From an uncultured bacterium (GTDB lineage Bacteria > Actinomycetota > Actinomycetes > S36-B12): a stretch of DNA of 41,204 nucleotides. Of the stretch, positions 27,652 through 36,994 are shown one piece after another. The first letter of the stretch is position 1. Each line of letters starts with the position of its first letter. The stretch is from positions 1 to 41,204 of the forward strand of contig CAIZPS010000007.1 in NCBI GenBank assembly GCA_903934925.1, written 5' to 3'. The notes under the pieces are model-generated. The model saw only the letters and a list, made by a program, of their open reading frames with translations, was not told the origin of the DNA and did no database searches. A program made the position numbers and the translations under genes.

Positions 27652-29568
27652 CTAGATGATGCGGATCGTCACCGTGCTGCCCTTGGGGACGGACGAGCCG
27701 GCCGACGGGGTCTGGCTGATCACCCGATTCAGCGGGCTGAAGTCCCCCTCCACGACCTTGGGGCGCAGCCCCAGCCCCCGCAGTGTCGCGATGGCCCGAT
27801 CGCGGGGTACGTCGACGAGGTTCGGAACGGTCACCGGCGGGGGGCCCTTGGAGACGATGAGGGCGACGCGGCTGCCGGAGTCCACGATCGTGCCGGCCGC
27901 CGGGCGCACCGAGATCACGAACCCGTCCTTGACCTTCTCGGAGAACTTCTGCGTGATGTCGGCCTTGAGCCCGGCCTCGGCGAGGGTGGCCTTGGCCTGC
28001 ACCAGCCTGCGGCCCTCCACATCGGGAACCGGCACGGGCTCCGGTCCCTTTGACACGATGATGTCGACCGATGTGCCGGGCTTGACGACGCTGCCGATCT
28101 TGGGCGACGTGGCGGCGACGGTGCCAACGGGGGCCCGATCGTCGAACTCCTCGCGGGTCGAGCCGACCGTGAGTTTCGTCGCCGTGATGTCGGCCGCGGC
28201 CTGCGTCGGGTCCTGGCCCTGCACGTCGGGTACCTCGTACCGCTCGGGACCGAGCGAGATGGCAGCCGCCACGGTGCCGTCGACCCGAACGGATCCGCCG
28301 GCCGCAGGATCCGTGGTTGCGACAGTGCCGACCAGAGCGGTTTCGCTGAAGGCCTCCCCGGACACCTCGAGCGTCAGTCCCTGCTCCGCCAGAAGCGCGG
28401 TGGCGTCGGGTACCGACAGGCCCGCAACGTCGGGCACCGGGATGGTCCGCCCTGGCCCGGCGGCCAGCCACCACGCGGAAACCGCGCTGGCGAGGACCGC
28501 CACGATGACGAGGACGGCGATGAGCGGGCCGCGGCTGCGTCGCCGTCGCGGACGGCTGTCGGGCGTGCCGGACGGGGTCGCCGGAGGCGGGGTTGGGGCG
28601 GCAGGTGGTCCGGCCGGAGTAGGGGATGGGGCTGCCTGCGCTCGCGGTGGCACGCTGCCGAGTTCCACGACGAGGGTGTCGCGCATGTCGACGAACGGGC
28701 GGGGCGGAGGCAGCAGGGCGCGAACGCGCCGGACGTCCGCGAGGAAGTCAGCGGCATTCTGATAGCGCAGGCTCGCCTCGCGGCGGGTAGCCGTGACGAC
28801 GAGGGCGTCGACCTCCGGCGGTATGCCGGGAGTGATCGTCGATGGGGTGGGCACGTCGGTGTGCACGTGCTGGTAGGCCACGCTCAGCGGGCTCTCCCCG
28901 GCGTAGGGCAACTGCCCAGTGATCATCTCGAACAGGCAGATGCCCGCGGCATAGAGGTCCGAGCGCCCGTCGGCCTCGCCGCGCTCCACCTGCTCGGGCG
29001 AGAGGTACGCGACGGTTCCGATGATCACCCCATGGGTGATGCTCTGCTCGCTCGACTGCATCGCCCTTGCCAGACCGAAGTCGGCGACCTTGACGCGTCC
29101 GTCGTCGGAGATGAGCACGTTCTCTGGCTTGATGTCGCGATGGACGAACCCCGCAGCGTGGGCGGCGGCGAGTGCCTCCAGCATCGGGTCGAGGAGCACC
29201 AGTGCCTGCTCGGGGGTGAGTGGCCCGAAGTCGCGCAGGATGTCACGGAGGGTGCGGCCCGGGACGTATTCCATCGCGAGGTACACGTGCTCGCCGTCGG
29301 TGCCCTGGTCGTAGACCGCGACCACATGGCCGTGGGTGAGCCGCGCCGCCGCCTTGGCCTCGCGCTCGAAGCGGGTGACGAAGGCCTGATCGTGGGCCAG
29401 GTGGGGGTGCATGACCTTCAGTGCGACGACGCGGTCGAGGCGGAGGTCTGTGGCGACGTAGACGGTGGCCATCCCGCCGCGGGCGATCATGCGCTCGATG
29501 CGGTACCTGCCGTCGAGGACACGCCCGATCAGCGGGTGCTGGGCGCCCGCGGGGTCAGAGTCCTCCAC
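27652..29568 (-). CDS. Ser/Thr protein kinase with C-terminal PASTA domains
   Basis: Kinase motifs (HRDIKPENVLI, DFGLA), one TM, then four PASTA-like repeats (VPDVAGL, VPDVQGQ, VPDVEGR, VPNLVDV). Confidence 0.95.
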   Translation of the reverse strand: MEDSDPAGAQHPLIGRVLDGRYRIERMIARGGMATVYVATDLRLDRVVALKVMHPHLAHDQAFVTRFEREAKAAARLTHGHVVAVYDQGTDGEHVYLAMEYVPGRTLRDILRDFGPLTPEQALVLLDPMLEALAAAHAAGFVHRDIKPENVLISDDGRVKVADFGLARAMQSSEQSITHGVIIGTVAYLSPEQVERGEADGRSDLYAAGICLFEMITGQLPYAGESPLSVAYQHVHTDVPTPSTITPGIPPEVDALVVTATRREASLRYQNAADFLADVRRVRALLPPPRPFVDMRDTLVVELGSVPPRAQAAPSPTPAGPPAAPTPPPATPSGTPDSRPRRRRSRGPLIAVLVIVAVLASAVSAWWLAAGPGRTIPVPDVAGLSVPDATALLAEQGLTLEVSGEAFSETALVGTVATTDPAAGGSVRVDGTVAAAISLGPERYEVPDVQGQDPTQAAADITATKLTVGSTREEFDDRAPVGTVAATSPKIGSVVKPGTSVDIIVSKGPEPVPVPDVEGRRLVQAKATLAEAGLKADITQKFSEKVKDGFVISVRPAAGTIVDSGSRVALIVSKGPPPVTVPNLVDVPRDRAIATLRGLGLRPKVVEGDFSPLNRVISQTPSAGSSVPKGSTVTIRII

Positions 29569-29575
29569 CCTTGCG

Positions 29576-29581
29576 AGTCTA
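29576..29581 (-). promoter_or_regulatory. -10-like TAGACT, 7 nt before the PASTA kinase GTG, overlapping the stop of the preceding gene
   Basis: Minus strand TAGACT-CGCAAGG-GTG; TAG is also the NadR-like stop. Confidence 0.55.
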
Positions 29582-30145
29582 AGTAGGCACTCGGGGGGGT
29601 CCGGGTTGCCACGCCAACCGGCCTAGGACGGCGGCAACCCTCTGCTCCACGGTGCCCGTGACCTTCAGCACATCGATCGACATCGCGGCGATCGGCCCGT
29701 GGACGAGGTCATCGATGATCGCGTCGGTGGCGGCGCGACGTGCTGGTCCGTCGCGCTGGCCGTCGTCGGCCTGCCACGGGATGTCCGCAGCGCACCACAC
29801 GAGCAGGCGATAGGCACGCGCATGCTGAAGAGCCGGCTCGAGCAGCGAGTCATCGCCGAAGTACGCGACGCTGTAGACCGCCGTCATGAGCGGTGCCGGG
29901 TCCGCCACCAGCCATGGGCCTTGGCAGGACGCTGCCATCCGCTCCTCAGCCTCAGCCTGCGTGATCAGGAGCATCGGCTGCTCGTCCTGCCGCGGCGGCC
30001 GGCCCGTCTCCTCGACGAACGAGCGCAACTCCTCGGACACGATGCATGCGGGCAGTGCTGCTGCGAGGGCAGCAGCGAGGGTCGACTTGCCGCACGACTC
30101 AGCGCCGACCAGTCCGATGCGCGCGACCGCTGACGAATGACCCAT
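29579..30145 (-). CDS. NadR/AAA_28-like P-loop nucleotide-binding protein
   Basis: RIGLVGAESCGKSTLAAALAAALP Walker A; overall similar to NadR kinase-domain proteins. Start ATG 30145 (MGHSSAVARIG). Confidence 0.7.
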   Translation of the reverse strand: MGHSSAVARIGLVGAESCGKSTLAAALAAALPACIVSEELRSFVEETGRPPRQDEQPMLLITQAEAEERMAASCQGPWLVADPAPLMTAVYSVAYFGDDSLLEPALQHARAYRLLVWCAADIPWQADDGQRDGPARRAATDAIIDDLVHGPIAAMSIDVLKVTGTVEQRVAAVLGRLAWQPGPPRVPT

Positions 30146-30193
30146 CGGTGCCGCACCTGCGTGGTGGAGTGGCCCAGGGGTAGTCACGAGTCC

Positions 30194-30571
30194 ATGATGG
30201 CGGTTGTGACCTCGTTCAGCCTCGGGCAGTACTCCTACGTGGCGATCCTGGGATTCGTCATGCTCGGCTGCCTGTGGCTCGAGGTTGCCTTGCGCACGCG
30301 GGTGTTCCGGCGCTGGCGCCGGATGCTGCTGTCCATCGCCCCGGCCCTCATCCTGTTCGTCATCTGGGACGTCTACGCGATCGCGCAGGGCCACTGGTGG
30401 TTCGATCCGGACCTAATCCTCGGCATCCACCTCCCCGGTGACCTGCCCCTGGACGAGGTGCTGTTCTTCCTCGCGATCCCGGTGGCATCACTTCTCACGC
30501 TCGAGGCCGTGCGCAGCGTGAAGTCGCACTGGATCGTGGGCGATGAGCCGCCCGGGGAGGATCCTCGGTGA
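30194..30571 (+). CDS. crtYc: Lycopene cyclase heterodimer subunit
   Basis: SYVAILGFVMLGCLWLEVALRTRVFRRWRRM...HWWFDPDLILGIHLPGDLPLDEVLFFLAIP: lycopene cyclase domain PxxExxFF-like motif (PLDEVLFF). Confidence 0.85.
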   Translation: MMAVVTSFSLGQYSYVAILGFVMLGCLWLEVALRTRVFRRWRRMLLSIAPALILFVIWDVYAIAQGHWWFDPDLILGIHLPGDLPLDEVLFFLAIPVASLLTLEAVRSVKSHWIVGDEPPGEDPR

Positions 30572-30951
30572 CGTACACCCAGCTCGCGATCGGGTCGGTC
30601 GTGCTCGTCGTCCTTGCAGACCTGTGGGTCCTGCGCACGCGCATGGTCACGCGCCGGGTCTTCTGGACGGCCTACGCGATCATGGTGTTCTTCCAGCTCA
30701 TCACGAACGGGATGTTCACCGGCTTCGGCGTGGTGCGCTACGACGGCGAGGCGATCATCGGCGAGACCTCACCGGACGTGGGGCCGCCCCCGTTCCTGGG
30801 TGAGGGACGCATCGCGTTCGCCCCGGTCGAGGATCTGCTGTTCGGGTTCGCGCTCATCCTGCTCACCGTCGCACTGTGGGTCCTGTGGGGCCGTCGCGGC
30901 GTCCAGCGCACGCCGTGGGCCGGACCGCCGATCTGGCGCAAGTCGCGCTAG
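30568..30951 (+). CDS. crtYd: Lycopene cyclase heterodimer subunit
   Basis: RIAFAPVEDLLFGFALILLTVALWVLW (APVEDLLFG) motif; overlaps crtYc. Confidence 0.85.
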   Translation: MTYTQLAIGSVVLVVLADLWVLRTRMVTRRVFWTAYAIMVFFQLITNGMFTGFGVVRYDGEAIIGETSPDVGPPPFLGEGRIAFAPVEDLLFGFALILLTVALWVLWGRRGVQRTPWAGPPIWRKSR

Positions 30952-30991
30952 CCGATGGGCGCTTGTACGCGCTAGCCGACGGGCGCTGGAA
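30944..30991 (+). repeat. 24-bp tandem duplication (21/24 identical) between crtYd and crtB stops
   Basis: CGCGCTAGCCGATGGGCGCTTGTA (30944-30967) / CGCGCTAGCCGACGGGCGCTGGAA (30968-30991). Confidence 0.93.
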
Positions 30992-31904
30992 CACGCCGTG
31001 CGCGTCGGGCGCGCACCCACGCGGGGCCGGCCACGGCGAGCCGCCGACGCATGGGCACCTTCGCGCGTCGGGTGAACACCTCGTAGTCCTGTCGCTCGAC
31101 CTCGTCAACGATCCCGCAGTAGAGGACGCGAGCAGCGTCGATGCAGTCGCGCGAGTCCGGACTCAGCATCGCGATGCCCGGACGGGCGCGCTCCTCGAGC
31201 ATGCGGACGCGGGCGATCTGGCCGGCGAGCGCGGCCTTCACCTGCGACGTCGCGACACGCTGCTCGAGCACCTCGCGCGTTACGCCGAACTCCGCGAGCT
31301 CGTCCAGCGGCAGGTAGACGCGGCCGCGATCGAGATCCTCTCCGACGTCGCGGATGAAGTTGGCGAGCTGGAAGGCAACGCCAAGATCGGTGGCACGCGC
31401 GTACGCCTCGGGTGAGGTGGGCTCCAGAATGGGCACCATCTGCAGCCCGATCACCGCTGCCGATCCATAGACGTACTCGTAGAGGTCGTCGAACGTCCGG
31501 TAGTCCCGCACGGTGAGATCCATCGTCATGGAGTGCAGGAAGGCCGTGAAGTGCTCCTTGGGGATCTGCCACCGGAGCACGGTGTCGACGGTGGCGCGGC
31601 ACACCGGATCATCCGACCAGCCGCGATCGATGTCGGCGAGGAATGCCTGACCCCACTCGCCCAGCCACTGGGCCTTCTGCTCGTCGGTGAGCGTGGACTG
31701 CAGGTCGTCGACAATCTCGTCGGCATAGCGCGCGAAGCCGTAGAGCGCGTGGACGTACGGCCGCTTCGCGGGAGGCAGCAGCAGCGTCGCGAGGTAGTAC
31801 GTCTTGCCGTGCTCGGCGTTCAGCCTCCGGCACCTGTCGTAGGACTCGCGGAGGTGCGGGTCGGTGATTCCGGCGGCGTCGAGCTCCCGCGAGTGCAGGC
31901 TCAC
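30972..31904 (-). CDS. crtB: Phytoene synthase
   Basis: ALYGFARYADEIVDD and GVAFQLANFIRDVGEDLDRGRVYLP motifs; GTGA overlap with crtI. Confidence 0.95.
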   Translation of the reverse strand: MSLHSRELDAAGITDPHLRESYDRCRRLNAEHGKTYYLATLLLPPAKRPYVHALYGFARYADEIVDDLQSTLTDEQKAQWLGEWGQAFLADIDRGWSDDPVCRATVDTVLRWQIPKEHFTAFLHSMTMDLTVRDYRTFDDLYEYVYGSAAVIGLQMVPILEPTSPEAYARATDLGVAFQLANFIRDVGEDLDRGRVYLPLDELAEFGVTREVLEQRVATSQVKAALAGQIARVRMLEERARPGIAMLSPDSRDCIDAARVLYCGIVDEVERQDYEVFTRRAKVPMRRRLAVAGPAWVRARRARRVPAPVG

Positions 31905-33415
31905 CAGCGCGCCGCCCGGGATCGGTAGGCGACGTCCTTGCCGGTCACGCGCTCTGCAGCCAGGCGTCCGGAGATCAGGACCATCGGCACGCCCACGCCC
32001 GGCTGGGTGCCGGATCCGGTGAAGACGACGTTCTCGCCCCACATGTTGCCGGGTCGGAACGGGCCGGTCTGGAAGAAGGAGTGGGCCGATGCGAACGGGG
32101 CCCCGCGCTCCATTCCACGTGCCTGCCAGTCGAGTGGCGTGGTGACGTCAGCGACCTCCATGGCATCGCCGAAGCCGATATAGCCGCGGCTCTCCAGCGT
32201 GCGGATGACCTCCTCGGTGTACCGCGGCCCCATCGTCTTCCAGTCGATGTCGGCGTCGAGGTTCGGGGTGGGGAAGAGCACGTAGTAGATCTCCTTGCCG
32301 GGAGGTGCGAGATCCGGATCGGAGCGGGACGGGTTGGTGACGAGGAGGCTCGGGTCGCTCATGAGCTGCTGCTTGTCGATCAGCTCGTCGAAGACACCCG
32401 ACCACGATCGCCCGAAGTGGATGTTGTGGTGCGCGATCTTGCTGTACTTCGCGGACGATCCCGCGAGGAGCAGGTAGCACGAGGGGGAGTAGGTCAGGCG
32501 TCGAACACCCCACGGCTCGCGGCCGAGGAGATCGCGGTGGGCCACGGGCAGGTCGGGATTGAGCACCACCACGTCCGCGGGAATGCGCTCTCCGTCGACC
32601 GTGATGACGGCGGTTGCTCGGTCGCCCGCGGTCTCCACGCGTGCGACTTCGGTGTTGTAACGGAATCGCACCCCGTGCTTCTCGGCAGCGGCTGCCATGG
32701 CCGACGGCACGGCATGCATGCCGCCCTTGGGAAAGAACACACCTGCTACCGAGTCCATGTAGGCGATGACGGCGTAGATCGCCAGGGCGTCCTGCGGTGA
32801 GACCCCGGCGTACATCGCCTGGAAGGAGTAGATCCGCTCCGTGCGCGGATCCTTGAGGTACTGCCGGACCTTCGGCGTGAGTCGCCGGAATCCGCCGATG
32901 GCGACGAGGCGGGCGAGGTCGGGCGTGATCAGGTCGAACGGGGAGTCGATGTTGCGGTCGATGAAGTCGTTCATCTCGTAGCGGTAGAGCTTCGACACGA
33001 AGTCGACGTAGCGCCGGTAGCCGGCTGCCTCGTCCGGCCCGATGACCTGTTCGATCTCCGCGGCCATGCGATCGACGTCCGAGTGCACGTCCAGGACGGA
33101 TCCGTCGGGGAAGAAGGACCGGTAGAGCGGATCGACCGGCTCGAGCGTGAGCCAGTCGGACATCTCCTCACCGAGGCAGTCGAATGCGTCGGCGATGAGA
33201 TCGGGCATGGTGAGCACGGTCGGCCCAGTGTCGAAGCGGTAGGTGCCGTCGGCCACTTCCACGTCGAGTCGGCCGGCGCGACCACCGGGGATGGCGTCGC
33301 GTTCGACCACGGTGACGGAGCGTCCCGCACCCGCCAGGCGCATGGCCGCGGACAGACCGGCGAGCCCGGCTCCGACGACCACGACCTCATCGGTGGGTCC
33401 TTGGACGGTCCGCAT
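31901..33415 (-). CDS. crtI: Phytoene desaturase
   Basis: EVVVVGAGLAGLSAAMRLAGAGRSVTVVERDAIPGGRAGR...FDTGPTVLTMPDL; C-terminal TGSGTQPGVGVPMVLISGRLAAERV. Confidence 0.94.
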   Translation of the reverse strand: MRTVQGPTDEVVVVGAGLAGLSAAMRLAGAGRSVTVVERDAIPGGRAGRLDVEVADGTYRFDTGPTVLTMPDLIADAFDCLGEEMSDWLTLEPVDPLYRSFFPDGSVLDVHSDVDRMAAEIEQVIGPDEAAGYRRYVDFVSKLYRYEMNDFIDRNIDSPFDLITPDLARLVAIGGFRRLTPKVRQYLKDPRTERIYSFQAMYAGVSPQDALAIYAVIAYMDSVAGVFFPKGGMHAVPSAMAAAAEKHGVRFRYNTEVARVETAGDRATAVITVDGERIPADVVVLNPDLPVAHRDLLGREPWGVRRLTYSPSCYLLLAGSSAKYSKIAHHNIHFGRSWSGVFDELIDKQQLMSDPSLLVTNPSRSDPDLAPPGKEIYYVLFPTPNLDADIDWKTMGPRYTEEVIRTLESRGYIGFGDAMEVADVTTPLDWQARGMERGAPFASAHSFFQTGPFRPGNMWGENVVFTGSGTQPGVGVPMVLISGRLAAERVTGKDVAYRSRAARW

Positions 33416-34485
33416 CAGAAGGTCCTCCGTGTCGCTGCGTGTGCCAGGCCGGTCAGGACCTCATGGGCTGTTGGGTCGAGCGGTGCGGTGTCCAAGGAGG
33501 CGAGGGATTGAGTGAGAAGCGCGTCGATCATCTGCTCGGTGTGGTCGAGGGCACCGGTCTCAGTGATGATCGCCCGTAGCTCGGCTACACCGGACGCATC
33601 GAGCCCCGGATCGCCGAGGTGACGACGGATGGCGGACGCCTGCTCGGGGGAGCTGCGCTCGACGGCGGTGGCGATCAGGACCGTGCGCTTGCCCTCGCGC
33701 AGGTCGTCACCTGCCGGCTTGCCCGTCTGCTCCGGATCGCCGAACACGCCGAGGATGTCGTCGCGCAGCTGGAAGGCCTCGCCGAGCGGCAGTCCGTAGC
33801 CGGAGTAGGCGGCCAGGACGGTGTCGGGTGCGTCGGCGAGTGCGGCACCAAGATGCAGGGGGCGCTCGATCGTGTACTTGGCCGACTTGTAGCGCACGAC
33901 CTGCAGGGCCCGCTCGACGGAACCGCCACCCCGAGCCTGCTCGAGGAGGTCGAGGTACTGGCCAGCCATGAGCTCGGTGCGCATCTCGTCGTACACGGCC
34001 TTGGCCCGCGCCATCGTCGCGGGGGCGAAGGAGCAGCCGAAGATCACCTCATCGGCCCACGACAGGCACAGGTCGCCGAGCAGGATCGCGGCCCCGACCC
34101 CGAAGTCCTCGGGTGAGCCCAGCCACTGCTCGTCGCGGTGCACGCCGGCGAATCGTCGGTGGGCGGCAGGCAGGCCGCGGCGGGTGTCCGAGCCGTCCAT
34201 CACGTCGTCGTGAATGAGGGCACAGGCCTGCAGGAACTCCAGACCTGCGGCTGCGGTCATCGCCTGCTCGTCCTGATCGGGATCCCCGCCGGCGCCACGC
34301 CAGCCCCAGTAGGCGAAGGCCGGGCGCAGCCTCTTGCCCCCGGCGAGCAGGGCGCTCAGGGCATCGACGAGCGGTGCGAGGTCCGGGCTGACCGCGGTGA
34401 GGACGTCCGACTGGCGGGCGATGGTCCGGTCGACGACCCCCTGGACCCGGGCGCGCAGGTCGGCGGCGTCGAGGTCGGCGGTCAC
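33415..34485 (-). CDS. crtE: Polyprenyl (geranylgeranyl) diphosphate synthase
   Basis: LLAGGKRLRPAFAYWGW, ALIHDDVMDGSDTRRG (DDxxD) and LRDDILGVFGDPEQTGKPAGDD; GTG start. Confidence 0.92.
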   Translation of the reverse strand: MTADLDAADLRARVQGVVDRTIARQSDVLTAVSPDLAPLVDALSALLAGGKRLRPAFAYWGWRGAGGDPDQDEQAMTAAAGLEFLQACALIHDDVMDGSDTRRGLPAAHRRFAGVHRDEQWLGSPEDFGVGAAILLGDLCLSWADEVIFGCSFAPATMARAKAVYDEMRTELMAGQYLDLLEQARGGGSVERALQVVRYKSAKYTIERPLHLGAALADAPDTVLAAYSGYGLPLGEAFQLRDDILGVFGDPEQTGKPAGDDLREGKRTVLIATAVERSSPEQASAIRRHLGDPGLDASGVAELRAIITETGALDHTEQMIDALLTQSLASLDTAPLDPTAHEVLTGLAHAATRRTF

Positions 34486-34491
34486 ACCGCG

Positions 34492-34497
34492 AGCCTA
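34492..34497 (-). promoter_or_regulatory. -10-like TAGGCT, 6 nt before crtE GTG
   Basis: Minus strand TAGGCT-CGCGGT-GTG. Confidence 0.6.
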
Positions 34498-34525
34498 CGG
34501 GCAGGACCCCGGATGCGCCGCCCCG

Positions 34526-34531
34526 TAGTCT
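34526..34531 (+). promoter_or_regulatory. -10-like TAGTCT, 6 nt before metF ATG
   Basis: TAGTCT-GGGCGC-ATG. Confidence 0.6.
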
Positions 34532-34537
34532 GGGCGC

Positions 34538-35431
34538 ATGTCGGCCGCCCTGGATCTCGGTGAGGTGTTGTCGTCGGGTCGCCGGTCCTTCTCGTTCGAG
34601 CTGTTCCCGCCGAAGTCGGAGGACGGCGAACGGGTGCTCTGGCAGACCGTGCGGGAGATCGAGGCGCTGCGACCCACGTTCGTATCCGTCACGTACGGCG
34701 CCGGGGGTTCGACGCAGGATCGCACGGTCCGGCTCACCGGCGAGATCGCGCGCGACACCACGCTCACTGCTGTGGCGCACCTCACGTGCGTGGGCGCCTC
34801 CCGAGACGACCTCCGCTCCGTCATCGGGCAGTACGCCGCCGAGGGCGTGCGCACTGTCCTGGCGCTCCGCGGGGATCCGCCGACCGGGCTGGGTACCTCC
34901 TGGCAGCCGCATCCCGGCGGCCTGGATCACGCGGTCGAACTCGTCGAACTCGTGCGCAGCCTCGGATCGTTCAGCGTTGGTGTCGCGGCCTTCCCGGAGG
35001 GGCATCCGGAGTCGTCAAGCCTCGAGCACGACGCCCGCGTGCTGGCCATGAAGCAGCAGGCGGGGGCCGACTTCGCGATCACGCAGCTGTTCTTCCGCGT
35101 GGAGGACTACGTGCGCATGCGCGACATGGCGTCCGCTGCAGGCTGCACGATGCCGATCATCCCGGGAATCATGCCCGTCACGAACGTGGCGCAGATCGAG
35201 CGCTTCGCCGCTCTGTCCGGAGCAGCGTTCCCTGCCCACCTCGCCGAGCGCTTCCATGCCGTCGCCGACGATGCGGAGGCCGTCCTCGAACTCGGTGTCG
35301 AAGTCGCTGCCGACATGTGCCAGCGGCTCCTCGACGTCGGTGCTCCCGGACTGCACTTCTACACCCTCAATCGGTCCCGATCGACAATCGAGGTCTACGA
35401 GGCCCTGGGCCTCGATGCTCTGACCGGTTAG
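34538..35431 (+). CDS. metF: 5,10-methylenetetrahydrofolate reductase
   Basis: FSFELFPPKSEDGERVLWQTV, VTYGAGGST, ALRGDPP, ADFAITQLFF, PIIPGIMPV. Confidence 0.94.
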   Translation: MSAALDLGEVLSSGRRSFSFELFPPKSEDGERVLWQTVREIEALRPTFVSVTYGAGGSTQDRTVRLTGEIARDTTLTAVAHLTCVGASRDDLRSVIGQYAAEGVRTVLALRGDPPTGLGTSWQPHPGGLDHAVELVELVRSLGSFSVGVAAFPEGHPESSSLEHDARVLAMKQQAGADFAITQLFFRVEDYVRMRDMASAAGCTMPIIPGIMPVTNVAQIERFAALSGAAFPAHLAERFHAVADDAEAVLELGVEVAADMCQRLLDVGAPGLHFYTLNRSRSTIEVYEALGLDALTG

Positions 35432-35476
35432 CGAGCACGTCAGCAGGCGCGGCACAGACGGAAGGCGGGGCCGGCG

Positions 35477-36994
35477 ATGTCACTCGAGGGGCTGGCGAGC
35501 GCTTCGCTGGTCGGCGCGCTGATCGTCCTCGTCTCTGTGGTCGGGGTTCGGCTGGCTGGTCGGCTCGGTGTGCCGGGTCTGCTGCTGTACCTGCTCCTCG
35601 GCCTCGTCCTGGGAGCGATCTTCCCCGGCCTGCATATGGACAACGCCGAAATGGCCACCGTGCTGGGCTACGCCGCCCTCATTCTGATCCTCGCGCAGGG
35701 TGGTCTGACGACGCGGGTGGAGGAGCTGCGGCCGGTGATGTGGCCCGCCATCGCGCTGGCGTCCGTCGGGGTAGCGGTGAGCATCGCCGTCGTCGCTCTA
35801 CCGCTCGTGTGGTGGTTCGGAGTCTCCACCCAGACGGCCATCATCATCGGGGCCGTCCTTGCCGCTACCGACGCCGCTGCGGTCTTCTCGGTCATGCGGC
35901 GCATGCGTCTGTCCAGCCGCGTGCGGACTCTCCTCGAGGCGGAGGCCGGATTCAACGATGCGCCGGTGGTCGTTCTCGTCATCGTCGTCTCGAGTGGATC
36001 CTTCGGCGAGATGCCGTGGTGGCAGGTTCCGCTGCTCGTCCTCGCCGAGCTGATCGGCGGAGCGGTCGTCGGCGTCGCCGTGGGCTTCCTCGGCCGCTGG
36101 CTCCTTCCGCGCCTCGCCCTGCCCGCAGTCGGTCTCTATCCGATCGCGGCTCTGGCGCTGCTCGTGGGCGCCTACGGGCTCGCGAGCGTCGCGCACACGT
36201 CCGGCTTCCTCGCGGTCTACGTCTCCGCGGTGATCATCGGATCTGCTGCGCGGCTGCCCCACCGGCGCTCGATCGTCGGATTCGCCGACGGCCTCGCGTG
36301 GATCGCCGAGATTGGCCTGTTCTTCATGCTCGGTGCCCTGGCCGAGGTCAGCAGCCTGCCTGCGGCGATTCCCCTCGCCCTCGTCGTCACCGCCCTCATC
36401 CTGCTCGTGGCCAGGCCGCTGGCCTCGGTGGTCTCGCTCGCACCGTTCCGGGAGAGTCGCGCCGTCATCGCCTTCACGTCGATTGCCGGACTGCGTGGTG
36501 CTGTGCCGATCGTCTTCGCGGCCATACCGCTCGGCCTCGGCGTACCGGGTGCACAGCTCATGTTCGACGTGACCCTCATCGTCACGCTCATCCTGATGCT
36601 TGTACAGGTCCCCGTGATCCGTATCGCCGGTGAACGCCTCGGCATAGTGGCGCGACACGAGGCTGTCGAACTGGAGTTGGAGAGCGCGCCGCTGGACGGC
36701 ATGCGCGCACAGGTGCTGGGCATCGAGGTGCCTGCGGAATCCGGACTCGTGGGCACGTTCGTGACAGAGATCGGACTTCCCGACGGCGCGGTCATCTCGC
36801 TCATCGTCCGTGGCGACGCGCCGATCGTCCCGGATGCGAACAGCCGCTTCCGAGCGGGTGATCGCATCCTCATGGTGACAACGGAGGAGGCGCGCGCCGG
36901 TGCGGAACGACGTATGCGCGCCGTCGCCCGGAGGGGTCGTCTCGCCGGCTGGCTCGCGTCGGTGGGACCAGAAGCGGTCAGGCGCGCGGAATGA
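35477..36994 (+). CDS. Cation/proton antiporter with TrkA-C-like domain
   Basis: Many TM segments; AATDAAAVFSVMRRMRLSSRVRTLLEAEAGFNDAPVVVLV; C-terminal TrkA-C-like SLIVRGDAPIVPDANSRFRAGDRILMVTTEE. Confidence 0.88.
   Translation: MSLEGLASASLVGALIVLVSVVGVRLAGRLGVPGLLLYLLLGLVLGAIFPGLHMDNAEMATVLGYAALILILAQGGLTTRVEELRPVMWPAIALASVGVAVSIAVVALPLVWWFGVSTQTAIIIGAVLAATDAAAVFSVMRRMRLSSRVRTLLEAEAGFNDAPVVVLVIVVSSGSFGEMPWWQVPLLVLAELIGGAVVGVAVGFLGRWLLPRLALPAVGLYPIAALALLVGAYGLASVAHTSGFLAVYVSAVIIGSAARLPHRRSIVGFADGLAWIAEIGLFFMLGALAEVSSLPAAIPLALVVTALILLVARPLASVVSLAPFRESRAVIAFTSIAGLRGAVPIVFAAIPLGLGVPGAQLMFDVTLIVTLILMLVQVPVIRIAGERLGIVARHEAVELELESAPLDGMRAQVLGIEVPAESGLVGTFVTEIGLPDGAVISLIVRGDAPIVPDANSRFRAGDRILMVTTEEARAGAERRMRAVARRGRLAGWLASVGPEAVRRAE

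Noticed and set aside
27587-28474. 295-aa ORF in an alternate frame of the PASTA kinase gene
   Set aside because: Low-complexity shadow ORF; the PASTA reading frame is unambiguous.
34786-36633. 615-aa plus-strand ORF spanning metF and the antiporter gene
   Set aside because: Arg/Ala/Gly-rich alternate-frame shadow; the other frames encode clear MTHFR and antiporter.
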